Shown one piece after another: positions 46,150-54,452 of a stretch of DNA of 64,000 nt. The DNA is from an uncultured Chloroflexota bacterium (GTDB lineage: Bacteria; Chloroflexota; Anaerolineae; Caldilineales; Caldilineaceae), in contig CAIOHJ010000308.1 of NCBI GenBank assembly GCA_903858085.1, positions 50,835-114,834 on the forward strand. The letters are read 5' to 3'. Numbering within the stretch: the first letter of the stretch is position 1; every line of letters starts with the position of its first letter. The notes under the pieces are model-generated. The model saw nothing but the letters and a program-made list of their open reading frames with translations. It had not been told where the DNA came from and did no database searches. The position numbers and the translations under genes are program-made.

Positions 46150-47262
46150 ATGGCGAAAACAATCAAAGTTGCCTCGACCGAGGCAAAACCTGGCGAAAAA
46201 GCCTTTGGCTACCTGCATGTTGGCCACCTGGCCGCCGGCACCGAGGTGCGCATCCCCTTTCAGCTTGTCAACGGTGCGGAGGCGGGTCCCAAGCTCTGCC
46301 TTGAATCGACCATGCACGGTTGGGAACCCATGGGCGCCGAGATCATCCGTCGCGCCATGCTGCGCATCGATGCCAAGAAGCTGCGCGGCTCGATCTACTG
46401 CATACCGCTGGCCAGCCCCATGACTGTTGAGTTTGGCGGCACAATCGAGAGCGCCGGGCTGCGCGTCAATCCGGTCGATGTGCTGGATATGAATCGGGTC
46501 TGGCCTGGCAAAAAAGTCAACGGCTGGCTGACAGAACAGATGGCGCATGCGTTGTGGACGGAAATTGTCACCCAATGCGACACGATCGTCGACCTGCACG
46601 ACGGCACGGGCTCGTGTGACGAAATGCCTGTGGCCTTCCCGCAGGGCTTTCCGACGGATCCAGGGCGCGCTGTTTCTGGCGGGGTCGCCGATGGCACAGG
46701 CACCTTTTTTGAGGGCAAGCAACTCACCTCCCAGTTTCTGGGCGACATGAAGGAAAAAATTCGGGGCATGGCCATGGCCTTTGGTTCGCCCGTGATCTGG
46801 TGGCGCGAAAACCCGATCAACCCGGCGATGCTCTCTGGCCAGTGCACCTTGAACGGCATTGTCGCGCTGGTGGCCGAGTGCGGCGGCGGTGGCATGATCG
46901 ACTACACGATTGACCAGGGCGTCGAATGTCTGCTCAACATCCTGAAATATCTCAACATGATCGACGGCGAACCGGTCTTGCCCAAGCGCCAGCTGATGGT
47001 GAGCGATTATGTGGTCTACCGCTCGCTGGAGGGTGGCTTCTATCTGCAAGAAGAGGGCATCTCCCTGGGTGGCAACGTCAGCAAGGGCCAGGTCATCGGA
47101 CGGGTGATCGACCCCTTGACCAGCGCTGTGCGCGAAGAGTGCGTAGCGCCAGTGAACGGCATCCTGGTCAGCCGCCGTATCCGCATGCCGATCAACCCCG
47201 GCGGCTATATCGCCCACATCGCCAACACGGACGCGGTGATTTGGGAGCGAGAGAATCCGTAG
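46150..47262 (+). CDS. Succinylglutamate desuccinylase/aspartoacylase-family metallohydrolase
   Basis: 370 residues. The zinc site of M14-like deacylases is visible: STMHGWEPMGAE (His56 and Glu59, an HxxE pattern) and IVDLHDGTG (His150). A C-terminal beta domain follows (EEGISLGGNVSKGQVIGRVIDPLTS), as in aspartoacylase-like proteins annotated as deacylases or ectoine-related enzymes. It should remove an acyl or amide group from an amino acid-like substrate. The ATG at 46150 has AAAGGAG upstream. It follows the inverted-repeat gap after the S9 peptidase, so it may have its own control. The amidohydrolase gene starts 20 bp downstream. Confidence 0.88.
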   Translation: MAKTIKVASTEAKPGEKAFGYLHVGHLAAGTEVRIPFQLVNGAEAGPKLCLESTMHGWEPMGAEIIRRAMLRIDAKKLRGSIYCIPLASPMTVEFGGTIESAGLRVNPVDVLDMNRVWPGKKVNGWLTEQMAHALWTEIVTQCDTIVDLHDGTGSCDEMPVAFPQGFPTDPGRAVSGGVADGTGTFFEGKQLTSQFLGDMKEKIRGMAMAFGSPVIWWRENPINPAMLSGQCTLNGIVALVAECGGGGMIDYTIDQGVECLLNILKYLNMIDGEPVLPKRQLMVSDYVVYRSLEGGFYLQEEGISLGGNVSKGQVIGRVIDPLTSAVREECVAPVNGILVSRRIRMPINPGGYIAHIANTDAVIWERENP

Positions 47263-47282
47263 GGGCTTGTATACACCAGACC

Positions 47283-48749
47283 ATGCGCACACTCATTCAA
47301 GGTGGCTGGGTTGTAGGCTATCAACATGGACACCATGCCCTCCTGCGTGATGGCGTGGTGGTCTATGAAGGCGGGCGAATTCTACATGTCGGGCCGACCT
47401 TTGCCGGACAGGTGGATCGCACAGTTGATGCGGCGGGGAAGTTGGTTGTGCCGGGTTTCGTCAACCTGCACTCAGTTGCCAATATCGATATTCAAACGCT
47501 GACGCTTGACTGCAGCGAAATCGGGTTTGCGGCGTCGCGCGCCAGCGCGGTTGAGGGCGGTGACCCAATTGAATTGAGCGGTGAACGGCTGCGCGCCAGC
47601 GCCCGCTTCTCATTGTTGCAGACCCTCAAAGCCGGCTCGACAACCATCGTCGAAAGCACAACCATGGCCCCGTCGCGCTTTGAGGTCTCGCGCCAGGAGG
47701 TTCCGGCTCTCGTCGAGGCAGCGCAGGAATTGGGCGCTCGCCTCTATGTTTCGCACAAGTTCCGTGCGGGCAAACGCTATCTGGACGCAGACGGTGCCTG
47801 GAAGATCCACTGGGATGTGGCTGCCGGTCGGGCCGGGCTGGCCTATGGCAAGGAGATCGTGCGGCGTTATGAAGGCGCACAGCAGGATCGCATCCGCACC
47901 ATGCTCTTCCCCTACCAGTTTGACACCTGCACCCCGGAGTTGCTGGCTGAGGTCAAAGCAGCGGGTCGTGAGTTGAACACAGCGATCCACATGCACACGT
48001 CACAGACCCTCGCTGAGTTTCATGAATGTCTCAACCGTACGGGCCGGACGCCAGTGCAATTGCTGGAGCAGATTGGCTTTCTCGACCAGCAGACGATCTT
48101 GACCCATCTGCTCTACACGACATTGCATCCGGCATCCGGCTTCCCCGTACAGGACGACAGCGATCTGCGCATCGTCGCCGACCATGGGACGACCGTGGTA
48201 CATTGCCCGGTCGTCTACGCCCGTCGTGACCGCATCCTGGACTCATTTGCCCGCTACCGCAGCCGCGGCGTCAACGTTGTGCTGGGCACCGACACCTATC
48301 CTCAGGATATGATCGAGGAGATGCGTTGGGCCAGCCTGGGCTGCAAATGGCAGGACCGCGATGCCAGCCACGGCTCTGCGGCCGAGGTCTTCAATGCCGC
48401 CACGCTCGATGGCGCCAGGGCGCTCAATCGCGACGACATCGGACGCCTGGCGCCGGGAGCAAAAGCCGATATTGTCATCATCGACTTCACCAGGCAGCAT
48501 ATCGGCCCGGTGGACGACCCGATCAAAACGCTGGTCTATGTCGCCAATGGCACAGACGTCGAAACAGTCATCGTCGATGGGCGGGTCGTCATCGAACAAG
48601 GGAGGGCACCTGGCATAAACGAAACGACGCTGGTTGCCGAGGCAGCCGCGGCGCATCTCTGGCAGGCTGAGCAATTCGTCAAGCATCACCCGAGTGGAAA
48701 GTCAACGCAGACATTGTTTCCAAGCAGTTACCCACGAGTGCCACAGTGA
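47283..48749 (+). CDS. Amidohydrolase-superfamily protein, copy 1 (incomplete HxH motif)
   Basis: 488 residues. Composite-domain start (MRTLIQGGWVVGYQHGHHALLRDGVVVYEGGRILHVG) and end (GRLAPGAKADIVIIDFTR) plus a barrel, as in ATZ/TRZ-type deaminases and chlorohydrolases. The usual strand-1 HxH metal motif after PGFVN is His63-Ser-Val65, so the second His is lost. Later candidates remain: a His in IHMHTSQ, a His in ILTHLLYTT, and Asp in VVLGTDTYPQDM. It may use fewer ligands, another residue, or be a distinct subfamily. No ribosome site is evident before ATG 47283. The stop overlaps the next gene's GTG. Confidence 0.85.
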   Translation: MRTLIQGGWVVGYQHGHHALLRDGVVVYEGGRILHVGPTFAGQVDRTVDAAGKLVVPGFVNLHSVANIDIQTLTLDCSEIGFAASRASAVEGGDPIELSGERLRASARFSLLQTLKAGSTTIVESTTMAPSRFEVSRQEVPALVEAAQELGARLYVSHKFRAGKRYLDADGAWKIHWDVAAGRAGLAYGKEIVRRYEGAQQDRIRTMLFPYQFDTCTPELLAEVKAAGRELNTAIHMHTSQTLAEFHECLNRTGRTPVQLLEQIGFLDQQTILTHLLYTTLHPASGFPVQDDSDLRIVADHGTTVVHCPVVYARRDRILDSFARYRSRGVNVVLGTDTYPQDMIEEMRWASLGCKWQDRDASHGSAAEVFNAATLDGARALNRDDIGRLAPGAKADIVIIDFTRQHIGPVDDPIKTLVYVANGTDVETVIVDGRVVIEQGRAPGINETTLVAEAAAAHLWQAEQFVKHHPSGKSTQTLFPSSYPRVPQ

Positions 48750-50287
48750 GCAGAGTGACCACACTGATCGACGGTGGAACCGTCATTGTCTATCAAAACA
48801 ACGGCCACGTGATCCTTCCTCAGGGGCAGGTGGTCTACGCCGGCAATCGTATTGAGTTTGTGGGGCGTGCCTACACAAAGAAGTGCGATCAACGGATCGA
48901 CGCTGCCGGAAAATTGGTCATCCCTGGCTTTGTCAACCACCACATGGCCTTTGGTGTCCACATGCAGCTGACACGTCTGGATGCAACGCGCCGCAACTTT
49001 TTCAATTCGGGATTGGGGCTGGGCGTACAGCCGGAAAAGGCCTACAACGTCAGCGGCCCGCAGGCAGCTGATTGGCGCGCCAGCGCTGAGTACGCAATGA
49101 CCACGGCCCTGCGCACTGGGACCACCACCTTTGTCATGGTGCCCAACTATGGACGCCACCCCTATCGCGGGCGGCTTGGCACGGATCAAGAACTGGTCGA
49201 TTGCGTGGCGCGCTTTGGCATGCGCGCCTACCTCAGTTTGCCCTATATGTCCGGCGGGGTTGTTGGCAGGCCAGATGGTGCGATCGAGTGGGCTGTACGC
49301 GAATCGGCGGGTTGGGAAGGGCTGGAGCAGGCGATCGACTTTGCCCGTAGCTACAACGGTGCAGAGCAGGATCGCATCCGCACCTTTCTTTTTCCCTATC
49401 AAGCCGACAACTGCTCGCCAGAGCTGTTGCGCGCCTCCAAACGGGCAGCCAACGAACTGGGATGTACGCTCAAGATACATACTGCGCAATATCTGCTCGA
49501 TTTCCACCAGGTTTTGCGCCGTCACGCACTGACGCCGATCCAACACCTGGCCGAATCGGGCTTTCTTGGCCCTGAAGTCTCGGTTGCCCACGCCATCTTT
49601 ACCCCGCGCCACCCGTGGCTGGCCTACCCGGCAGATGACGATTCCGACACGCGCCTGTTGGTGGAGAGTGGCGCGTCCGTGGCGCACTGCCCGATGGTCT
49701 TCAACCGCACTGGGGTTGCTCTGCACTCCTTCTCGCACTATGTGCGCTCTGGCATTCCAGTCTCGATCGGCACGGACACCTCTCCCCATGACATGCTGAT
49801 GGAGATGCGCCACGCTGCGCTGATGAGCAAACTGGTGGACGCTGACGCCACTTCGGGTACAGCAGCCGAGGTCTTCGACGCTGCAACGCTCGGCGGCGCC
49901 AGTGCGTTGCAGCGCGACGACATCGGCCGATTGGCACCCGGTGCCAAGGCTGACATTGTACTGGTCGACCTGGACAAGGCGCACAGTGCACCTGTCGCCG
50001 CACATGACCCGATCAAGGCGCTGGTCTATTGCGCCAATGGCAGCGATGTGGACACCGTCATCATCGACGGCGTCACACGTGTGCGTCACGGCGAAGTACT
50101 GGGCGTGGATCGGCCAAAGCTGCGCGCCCATGCCGACGCGTTTAACGCGCGCTTGAACGCCAGCATCGCCTCGGCGCTCTATCAAGAGAGGCCGCTGAGT
50201 GAATTTTACCCGGCTGCTTTCCCCGATTGGCAGGAATCAGCGGACGATGCTGTCGATCATCAGTCTGCCCGGCGCACCAGAGCGTAG
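48746..50287 (+). CDS. Amidohydrolase-superfamily protein, copy 2 (incomplete HxH motif)
   Basis: 513 residues from GTG 48746 in a GTGA overlap. Paralogous to copy 1, sharing QDRIRTFLFPYQADNCSPELL versus QDRIRTMLFPYQFDTCTPELL, IGTDTSPHDMLMEMRHA versus LGTDTYPQDMIEEMRWA, and RDDIGRLAPGAKADIVL. Strand 1 reads PGFVNHHMAFGVH: His66 is kept but the second His of HxH is Ala68. The two proteins may form a hetero-oligomer or act in sequence. It is the last gene of the right arm; a 13-bp stem-loop follows. Confidence 0.85.
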   Translation: MSRVTTLIDGGTVIVYQNNGHVILPQGQVVYAGNRIEFVGRAYTKKCDQRIDAAGKLVIPGFVNHHMAFGVHMQLTRLDATRRNFFNSGLGLGVQPEKAYNVSGPQAADWRASAEYAMTTALRTGTTTFVMVPNYGRHPYRGRLGTDQELVDCVARFGMRAYLSLPYMSGGVVGRPDGAIEWAVRESAGWEGLEQAIDFARSYNGAEQDRIRTFLFPYQADNCSPELLRASKRAANELGCTLKIHTAQYLLDFHQVLRRHALTPIQHLAESGFLGPEVSVAHAIFTPRHPWLAYPADDDSDTRLLVESGASVAHCPMVFNRTGVALHSFSHYVRSGIPVSIGTDTSPHDMLMEMRHAALMSKLVDADATSGTAAEVFDAATLGGASALQRDDIGRLAPGAKADIVLVDLDKAHSAPVAAHDPIKALVYCANGSDVDTVIIDGVTRVRHGEVLGVDRPKLRAHADAFNARLNASIASALYQERPLSEFYPAAFPDWQESADDAVDHQSARRTRA

Positions 50288-50306
50288 ATCCATTCAGCCA
50301 GATCCT

Positions 50307-50337
50307 GCCACGCGTCTGCTCTCTGCAGACGCGTGGC
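50307..50337 (+). terminator. Terminator-like stem-loop at the end of the right arm
   Basis: gccacgcgtctgc (50307-50319) pairs perfectly with gcagacgcgtggc (50325-50337), loop tctct. It lies 20 bp past the last stop, in the convergent gap. There is no T tract, so factor-assisted termination is possible. Confidence 0.65.
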
Positions 50338-50377
50338 CAAGAGGCAAAGCCAGTCAGACAGCGCATGGCTCGCCTCC

Positions 50378-50497
50378 CTACCTGCGCTTTGTCATCGCAC
50401 CATGACGCCGCGGGGGCTGCTCGATGACCGCTTCGACCTCGCCAGCCAGACTCTCCAGGTAGGGGGGCAGCCTTGAATGTCCCGCTTTGCAGGTCAT
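50378..50497 (-). CDS. Possible small protein (39 residues), unrecognised
   Basis: ATG at 50497, TAG at 50378-50380, on the same strand and 12 bp downstream of the CcbP-like gene. It would encode MTCKAGHSRLPPYLES followed by LAGEVEAVIEQPPRRHGAM and a basic tail. It looks mildly protein-like (amphipathic helix, then basic end) but has no ribosome site and no family match I know. It may be chance. Confidence 0.2.
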   Translation of the reverse strand: MTCKAGHSRLPPYLESLAGEVEAVIEQPPRRHGAMTKRR

Positions 50498-50509
50498 CGG
50501 GAGCTTCAA

Positions 50510-51223
50510 TCATCGATTGGCAAACCAGACGGCGTAGTCCGTCACCAGGTCATAGTTGGCCGACTGCTTATCGGTACATTCCAGATCCGCCAGCGGTACA
50601 TCCAATGTCTCGCGGCGGCGGCAGTGAACGATGATGCCATAGAAATCGTCGACTATTTCGAGGCCCAGCACCTGGAGAATGTCGCCCGTGCGCAGCCAGT
50701 CCCGCTCCTGAAACTCCACGACTTTGGCCTCGAAGGGAAACTTGAGCGTCGCACCCAGGTGCCGTTCCCAGGTGAGCAGTTGCCCCATTGTATCGTTGGC
50801 CGCGAGGTTGGCGAGCAGTGCGTGGATGCGGCTTCCCTGTTCGCCGAGAAAACTCCACCGATACAAAGCCTCCAATTTGCCCAGGGTTTGCCTGACGTCG
50901 TCGGCGCAGTCGCGCGCCGGCGCATGTTCCAGTGCTGTTGTTTCAAGATAAATCTCAGACCAGTCCAGGCCTTTTTCGACAGACTCCTCGATCAGCCACG
51001 CCGGCAAGCTGCGCAGGGCAATGCTGTCCCACGCCAGGCCAACCACCGGCGGGGCGTCGTTCATCGGGTCGATGTCGGTGATCCGTCCCTGCCAGCCGCT
51101 GATGTCGATGTCGGGCACATCTGGATAGCACTCACCCTCCTTGACGCGCACGGAGTCGCCCACGCGGAAAGCAGCAGAGTCGGTGTCTGATGGGGTGTGT
51201 CCAGAGTGGAACAGCTTTTTCAT
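50510..51223 (-). CDS. CcbP-like calcium-binding domain protein
   Basis: 237 residues, soluble. The N-terminal third has a small beta-barrel-like segment (FRVGDSVRVKEGECYPDVPDIDISGWQGRITDID). The C-terminal part (LKFPFEAKVVEF, GDILQVLGLEIVDDFYGIIVHCRRRETLDVPLADLECTD, NYDLVTDYAVWFANR) fits the Calci_bind_CcbP pattern, named for the cyanobacterial Ca2+-binding CcbP that influences heterocyst development. Function in other phyla is not known. Start ATG 51223 has AAGGAG 3 nt upstream. It follows the fusion aminotransferase gene by 92 bp on the same strand. Confidence 0.7.
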   Translation of the reverse strand: MKKLFHSGHTPSDTDSAAFRVGDSVRVKEGECYPDVPDIDISGWQGRITDIDPMNDAPPVVGLAWDSIALRSLPAWLIEESVEKGLDWSEIYLETTALEHAPARDCADDVRQTLGKLEALYRWSFLGEQGSRIHALLANLAANDTMGQLLTWERHLGATLKFPFEAKVVEFQERDWLRTGDILQVLGLEIVDDFYGIIVHCRRRETLDVPLADLECTDKQSANYDLVTDYAVWFANR

Positions 51224-51267
51224 GGTCTCCTTGTGCTGCGCCTGGCCCAGCGCCCCACCCGCCCCCC

Positions 51268-51295
51268 TGTGCGCAGGATTTTGCTGGGCGCAGTC
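51268..51295. other. 28-bp near-copy of an ABC permease 3' end
   Basis: 27 of 28 bases equal 26116-26143, the codons for the terminal RGILLGAV region of the LplC-like permease. Here it sits in the 92-bp gap between two minus-strand genes, in plus orientation, and is not part of any gene. It may be a decayed permease remnant or a recombination footprint. Confidence 0.45.
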
Positions 51296-51315
51296 GAGAA
51301 GTTCTGCCGCCAGCT

Positions 51316-54300
51316 TCAGGGGGGGCGGAGAGCCAGGGCATTTTCTGACAGGATCTCGGCCAGCGTGTTTAACAGGTGGTCGGCATCTGACTGGCTAAAG
51401 ACGATCGGCGGTTTGATTTTGAGCACGTTGTGGCAGGGACCGTCGGTGCTGATCAGGATCCCTGCCTCGCGCAGGCGGTTGGCCACGTAGGCGGCCTGTT
51501 CGCTGGCCGGCTCCAGGGTTTCTGGGTCGAGAACCAACTCGACGCCGATGTAAAGGCCCAGCCCACGCACATCCCCGATCAGCGGGAAGTGCGCCTGGAA
51601 CTGGCGCAGGCCAGCCAGCAGAACATCGCCAAGGACACGGGCATTTTGTTGCAGCTGCTCTTGTTCGATCACCTCCAATACAGCCAGCCCGATGGCACAA
51701 GAGACCGGGTTGCCGCCGAAGGTGTTGAAGTACTCCATGCCGTTGGCAAAACGGTCGGCGATCTCGGGGGTGGTGGCGACGATCGCCAGCGGGTGGCCGT
51801 TGCCGGCAGGCTTGCCCATGGTCACAATATCAGGCACCACCCCCTGACTTTGAAAGCCCCAAAAATGGCTGCCGACCCGCCCAAAGCCGGTCTGGACTTC
51901 GTCGGCGATGCACAGCCCCCCGGCAGCACGCACATGTTGGAAGGCCGCAGCCAGGTAGTTCTCCGGAAAGACGATCTGGCCGCCGCACCCCATCAACGAT
52001 TCGCAGATGAACGCCGCCACGGCGTCCCCCTGCTGCAAGGCCTGCTGGACATAGGCGGCGTAGCGTGTGCCGGTGTCCGCGCTGTAGCCGGTGTGTGGGC
52101 CGCGATAGGGGTCTGGCAGGATCACCTTTTGCACGTACGGAGGGCGTCCGACCCCACCGGGCCCGTCATGTTTGTAAGGGCTGACCTCGATCAGCGACTG
52201 GGTGTGGCCGTGGTAGGCGACGTCGACGGCCAAAATGGCCTGTCGGCCGGTGGCGGTGCGCGCCAGGCGCAGCGCCAGGTCGTTGGCTTCGCTCCCCGAG
52301 TTGACGAAAAAGAAGACGCTGAGCGAGGGGGGCAGCGTGGCCGCCAGACGGCGGGCATAGTCGTTGATGGCGTCGTGCAGGTAGCGGGTGTTGGTGTTGA
52401 GCACCGCCATCTGACGCTGGCCCGCAGCAACCACGGCCGGGTGACAGTGCCCGACATGGGCGACGTTGTTGACAGCGTCGAGGTAAGCCCGCCCCTCTGC
52501 GTCGTAGAGGTACTGCCCCAGCCCCCGCACCACCTTGATCGGCTGGCGGTAGGAGATGCTGAGGTTGCGCCCGATGCGCGTGCGGCGCTCAGCCAACGTC
52601 TGCGCTGGCGTGGGGGCTGGGGCCGGAAAGCGCTCGGCCGGGATCCCGGCCAGCGGAGCAGGATCCAGGGTCAGGCTCTCCCACAGCACAGCCTGGCTGG
52701 GTGCCGCACTGGTGGGAAAAGTGAGGTCCAGGTCGAGCAGGTCGGTGACCAGCTGGAACTGGACGCAGGCCAGCCCTCCTTCGCCGGGGGATCCGGCCTC
52801 GGCAAAAGCGCTGCCGGCGGCCAGAGGGCAGCCCGGGGTGAGCTGCTCCAGGCAGCCCTCCCCCAGCCCGCTGTAGAGCGTGTACAGACAGGGGCCAGTG
52901 CCGATGGGGTGGCGCAGAATCACACGCACCCCGGCCGGGGTGCGGCCCAGCGCCTGGACGACCCCCTCCAGCGGGGCCCGCACTGCTGTGCCCGCTGCGA
53001 CCCAGAGATCCAGCGCCAGCGAACGGGTCCGTCGTTCGGCAGTCGGGCTGTCAGCAGTCGGGCTGTCAGCAGAGAGACTGGCCGGGCGGCATTCGGCGTA
53101 GCGGCTCACCCCGACGCGGGCGCCTTGTTCGGCCAGCTCGGCGGTGAGCACAGCAGCAAGCCGGGCCGGGCTGCGCAGCAGCGCAGCCGGGAGGGTGGGG
53201 CTGCCCACCGACAGATCGAAGATGTGCAGCGGGTGCAAGGCCTCGCCGAGCAGGGGGGCGACCGGCTGGTCGGCCAGCCAGCGGGTCACTGCCTGGGTAT
53301 GGGGCACGGCGGGCAGCCCGCAGGCGCCGCGCAAGGTGTAGTGGGCCAGCCGTGGGTGGAGGGAGGCCAGCTTCTGCAGGGCGGCCCAGGCGGGCTGCTC
53401 GCTGATCGAAAGGTAGGGATTGGCCGGCTGCAGCGCACGTTGGTGGGCTGCCTGGCAGACGCTGACACACAGGCGCATGCAGACCAGATCCCAAAGTACC
53501 TCAAGTTCAGCCTCTTCGAGCGGGCAGACGGCGCAGTAGCCGGCGACTACCTGGGCCACGGCCGCAAGCGGCTCCGCTTTCCCCAACAGCACATACGCGG
53601 CTGCGATGGCCAGATCGGCGACCCGCACGCTGTAGACCATGTCGCCCAGGTCCAAGATGCCGGCAACTGTGCAAAACTGATCGAAGAGAGCTCCTTGGCC
53701 GGAGACCAGCACATTGTAGTCGTTGGCGTCGCCGTGGATCACCTGGTGTGGCAGATCGGCCAGCAGCGGAGCGCTCTTCTGTTCGAACCGTTCGAGCAGG
53801 CTGCGCACCTGCTGGCGCCGAGCCAGGTCGGCGATCTCCTCGACCTGGGAGCGCACTACCTCGGCAGCGTGGGTCAGATCCCAGTGAAAGACGCGGTGCA
53901 GTGCAGGGTGGTCGTAGCCAGCCAGGGCGCGGTCGACAGCGGCGAGAAAACGGCCGAGGTTGTCGAGCAGCTCAGGCCGATGGGGGCGCACCTTGGCCAG
54001 CGGGCTCCCCGGCACAAAACTGAGCAGGCGCACATAATAGGAACAGCCGGCGCTGTCGGTCACCTGGCCGATCGGCTCCCCGTACAGCGTGCGCACGACC
54101 GTGCTGCCCGGCAGGCCAGCAGCTGCAATCCGGTGAAGCGCATGGTTCTGGGCGTCGAGCAGCGCAGCGGACTCTGCAGCGTTGGCGATTTTGAACACAA
54201 AGCGCTCGCCGGAGGTGGTGTCGATCTGAAAATTCTGGTCGCGTTCGCTGGGCAGAGGCAGCAGCACGCCGCTGACCCCATACTGCTGCGCAGCGAACAG

Positions 54301-54384
54301 GGCGGCTTCTTCGGGGTCAAAAGAGGGCGCAGTTTGAACCAGCGCCCTCTCTCCTGCTGGATCCGGGATCGGTGCATGTTTCAT
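51316..54384 (-). CDS. Three-domain fusion: APH-like kinase, M23-like domain, class III aminotransferase
   Basis: 1022 residues from ATG 54384. Residues 25-350 are an aminoglycoside-phosphotransferase-like kinase (FVFKI Lys65; HGDANDYNV with His217, Asp219, Asn224; ILDLGD Asp245). A middle part (about 440-580) resembles an M23/LytM beta domain (LWVAAGTAVRAPLEGVVQALG; GTGPCLYTLYSGLGEGCLEQLTPGCPLAAG) without clear zinc ligands. The C-terminal 420 residues are a PLP class III aminotransferase (FVNSGSEANDLALRLAR; GLCIADEVQTGFGRVG; MGKPAGNGHP with the PLP lysine; FNTFGGNPVSCA). Similar fusions are known in proteobacteria and actinobacteria; the aminotransferase part resembles ethanolamine-phosphate/hydroxylysine-phosphate lyases. 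A kinase-then-lyase route is plausible. TACAAT lies 7 nt before the ATG and there is no ribosome site, so the mRNA may be leaderless. Confidence 0.88.
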   Translation of the reverse strand: MKHAPIPDPAGERALVQTAPSFDPEEAALFAAQQYGVSGVLLPLPSERDQNFQIDTTSGERFVFKIANAAESAALLDAQNHALHRIAAAGLPGSTVVRTLYGEPIGQVTDSAGCSYYVRLLSFVPGSPLAKVRPHRPELLDNLGRFLAAVDRALAGYDHPALHRVFHWDLTHAAEVVRSQVEEIADLARRQQVRSLLERFEQKSAPLLADLPHQVIHGDANDYNVLVSGQGALFDQFCTVAGILDLGDMVYSVRVADLAIAAAYVLLGKAEPLAAVAQVVAGYCAVCPLEEAELEVLWDLVCMRLCVSVCQAAHQRALQPANPYLSISEQPAWAALQKLASLHPRLAHYTLRGACGLPAVPHTQAVTRWLADQPVAPLLGEALHPLHIFDLSVGSPTLPAALLRSPARLAAVLTAELAEQGARVGVSRYAECRPASLSADSPTADSPTAERRTRSLALDLWVAAGTAVRAPLEGVVQALGRTPAGVRVILRHPIGTGPCLYTLYSGLGEGCLEQLTPGCPLAAGSAFAEAGSPGEGGLACVQFQLVTDLLDLDLTFPTSAAPSQAVLWESLTLDPAPLAGIPAERFPAPAPTPAQTLAERRTRIGRNLSISYRQPIKVVRGLGQYLYDAEGRAYLDAVNNVAHVGHCHPAVVAAGQRQMAVLNTNTRYLHDAINDYARRLAATLPPSLSVFFFVNSGSEANDLALRLARTATGRQAILAVDVAYHGHTQSLIEVSPYKHDGPGGVGRPPYVQKVILPDPYRGPHTGYSADTGTRYAAYVQQALQQGDAVAAFICESLMGCGGQIVFPENYLAAAFQHVRAAGGLCIADEVQTGFGRVGSHFWGFQSQGVVPDIVTMGKPAGNGHPLAIVATTPEIADRFANGMEYFNTFGGNPVSCAIGLAVLEVIEQEQLQQNARVLGDVLLAGLRQFQAHFPLIGDVRGLGLYIGVELVLDPETLEPASEQAAYVANRLREAGILISTDGPCHNVLKIKPPIVFSQSDADHLLNTLAEILSENALALRPP
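53042..53071 (-). repeat. 15-bp tandem duplication in the fusion gene
   Basis: gtcgggctgtcagca occurs at 53042-53056 and 53057-53071, encoding a repeated ADSPT in the linker before the M23-like part. Confidence 0.8.
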
Positions 54385-54391
54385 AAAAGCG

Positions 54392-54397
54392 ATTGTA
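54392..54397 (-). promoter_or_regulatory. -10 box abutting the fusion gene start
   Basis: TACAAT on the minus strand with only 7 nt to ATG 54384. No -35 is obvious. Compare 891-896. Confidence 0.4.
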
Positions 54398-54452
54398 CCA
54401 CAAAAAAGGCTCCGCGCCCCAGAAAGCGGGAGGAGGGGTCGTCGCGCGGCGG

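Noticed and set aside
26266..50287. The supercluster as a mobile element or phage-borne island
   Set aside because: No transposase, integrase, terminal inverted repeat, target duplication or tRNA was found at its edges; only composition hints at acquisition.
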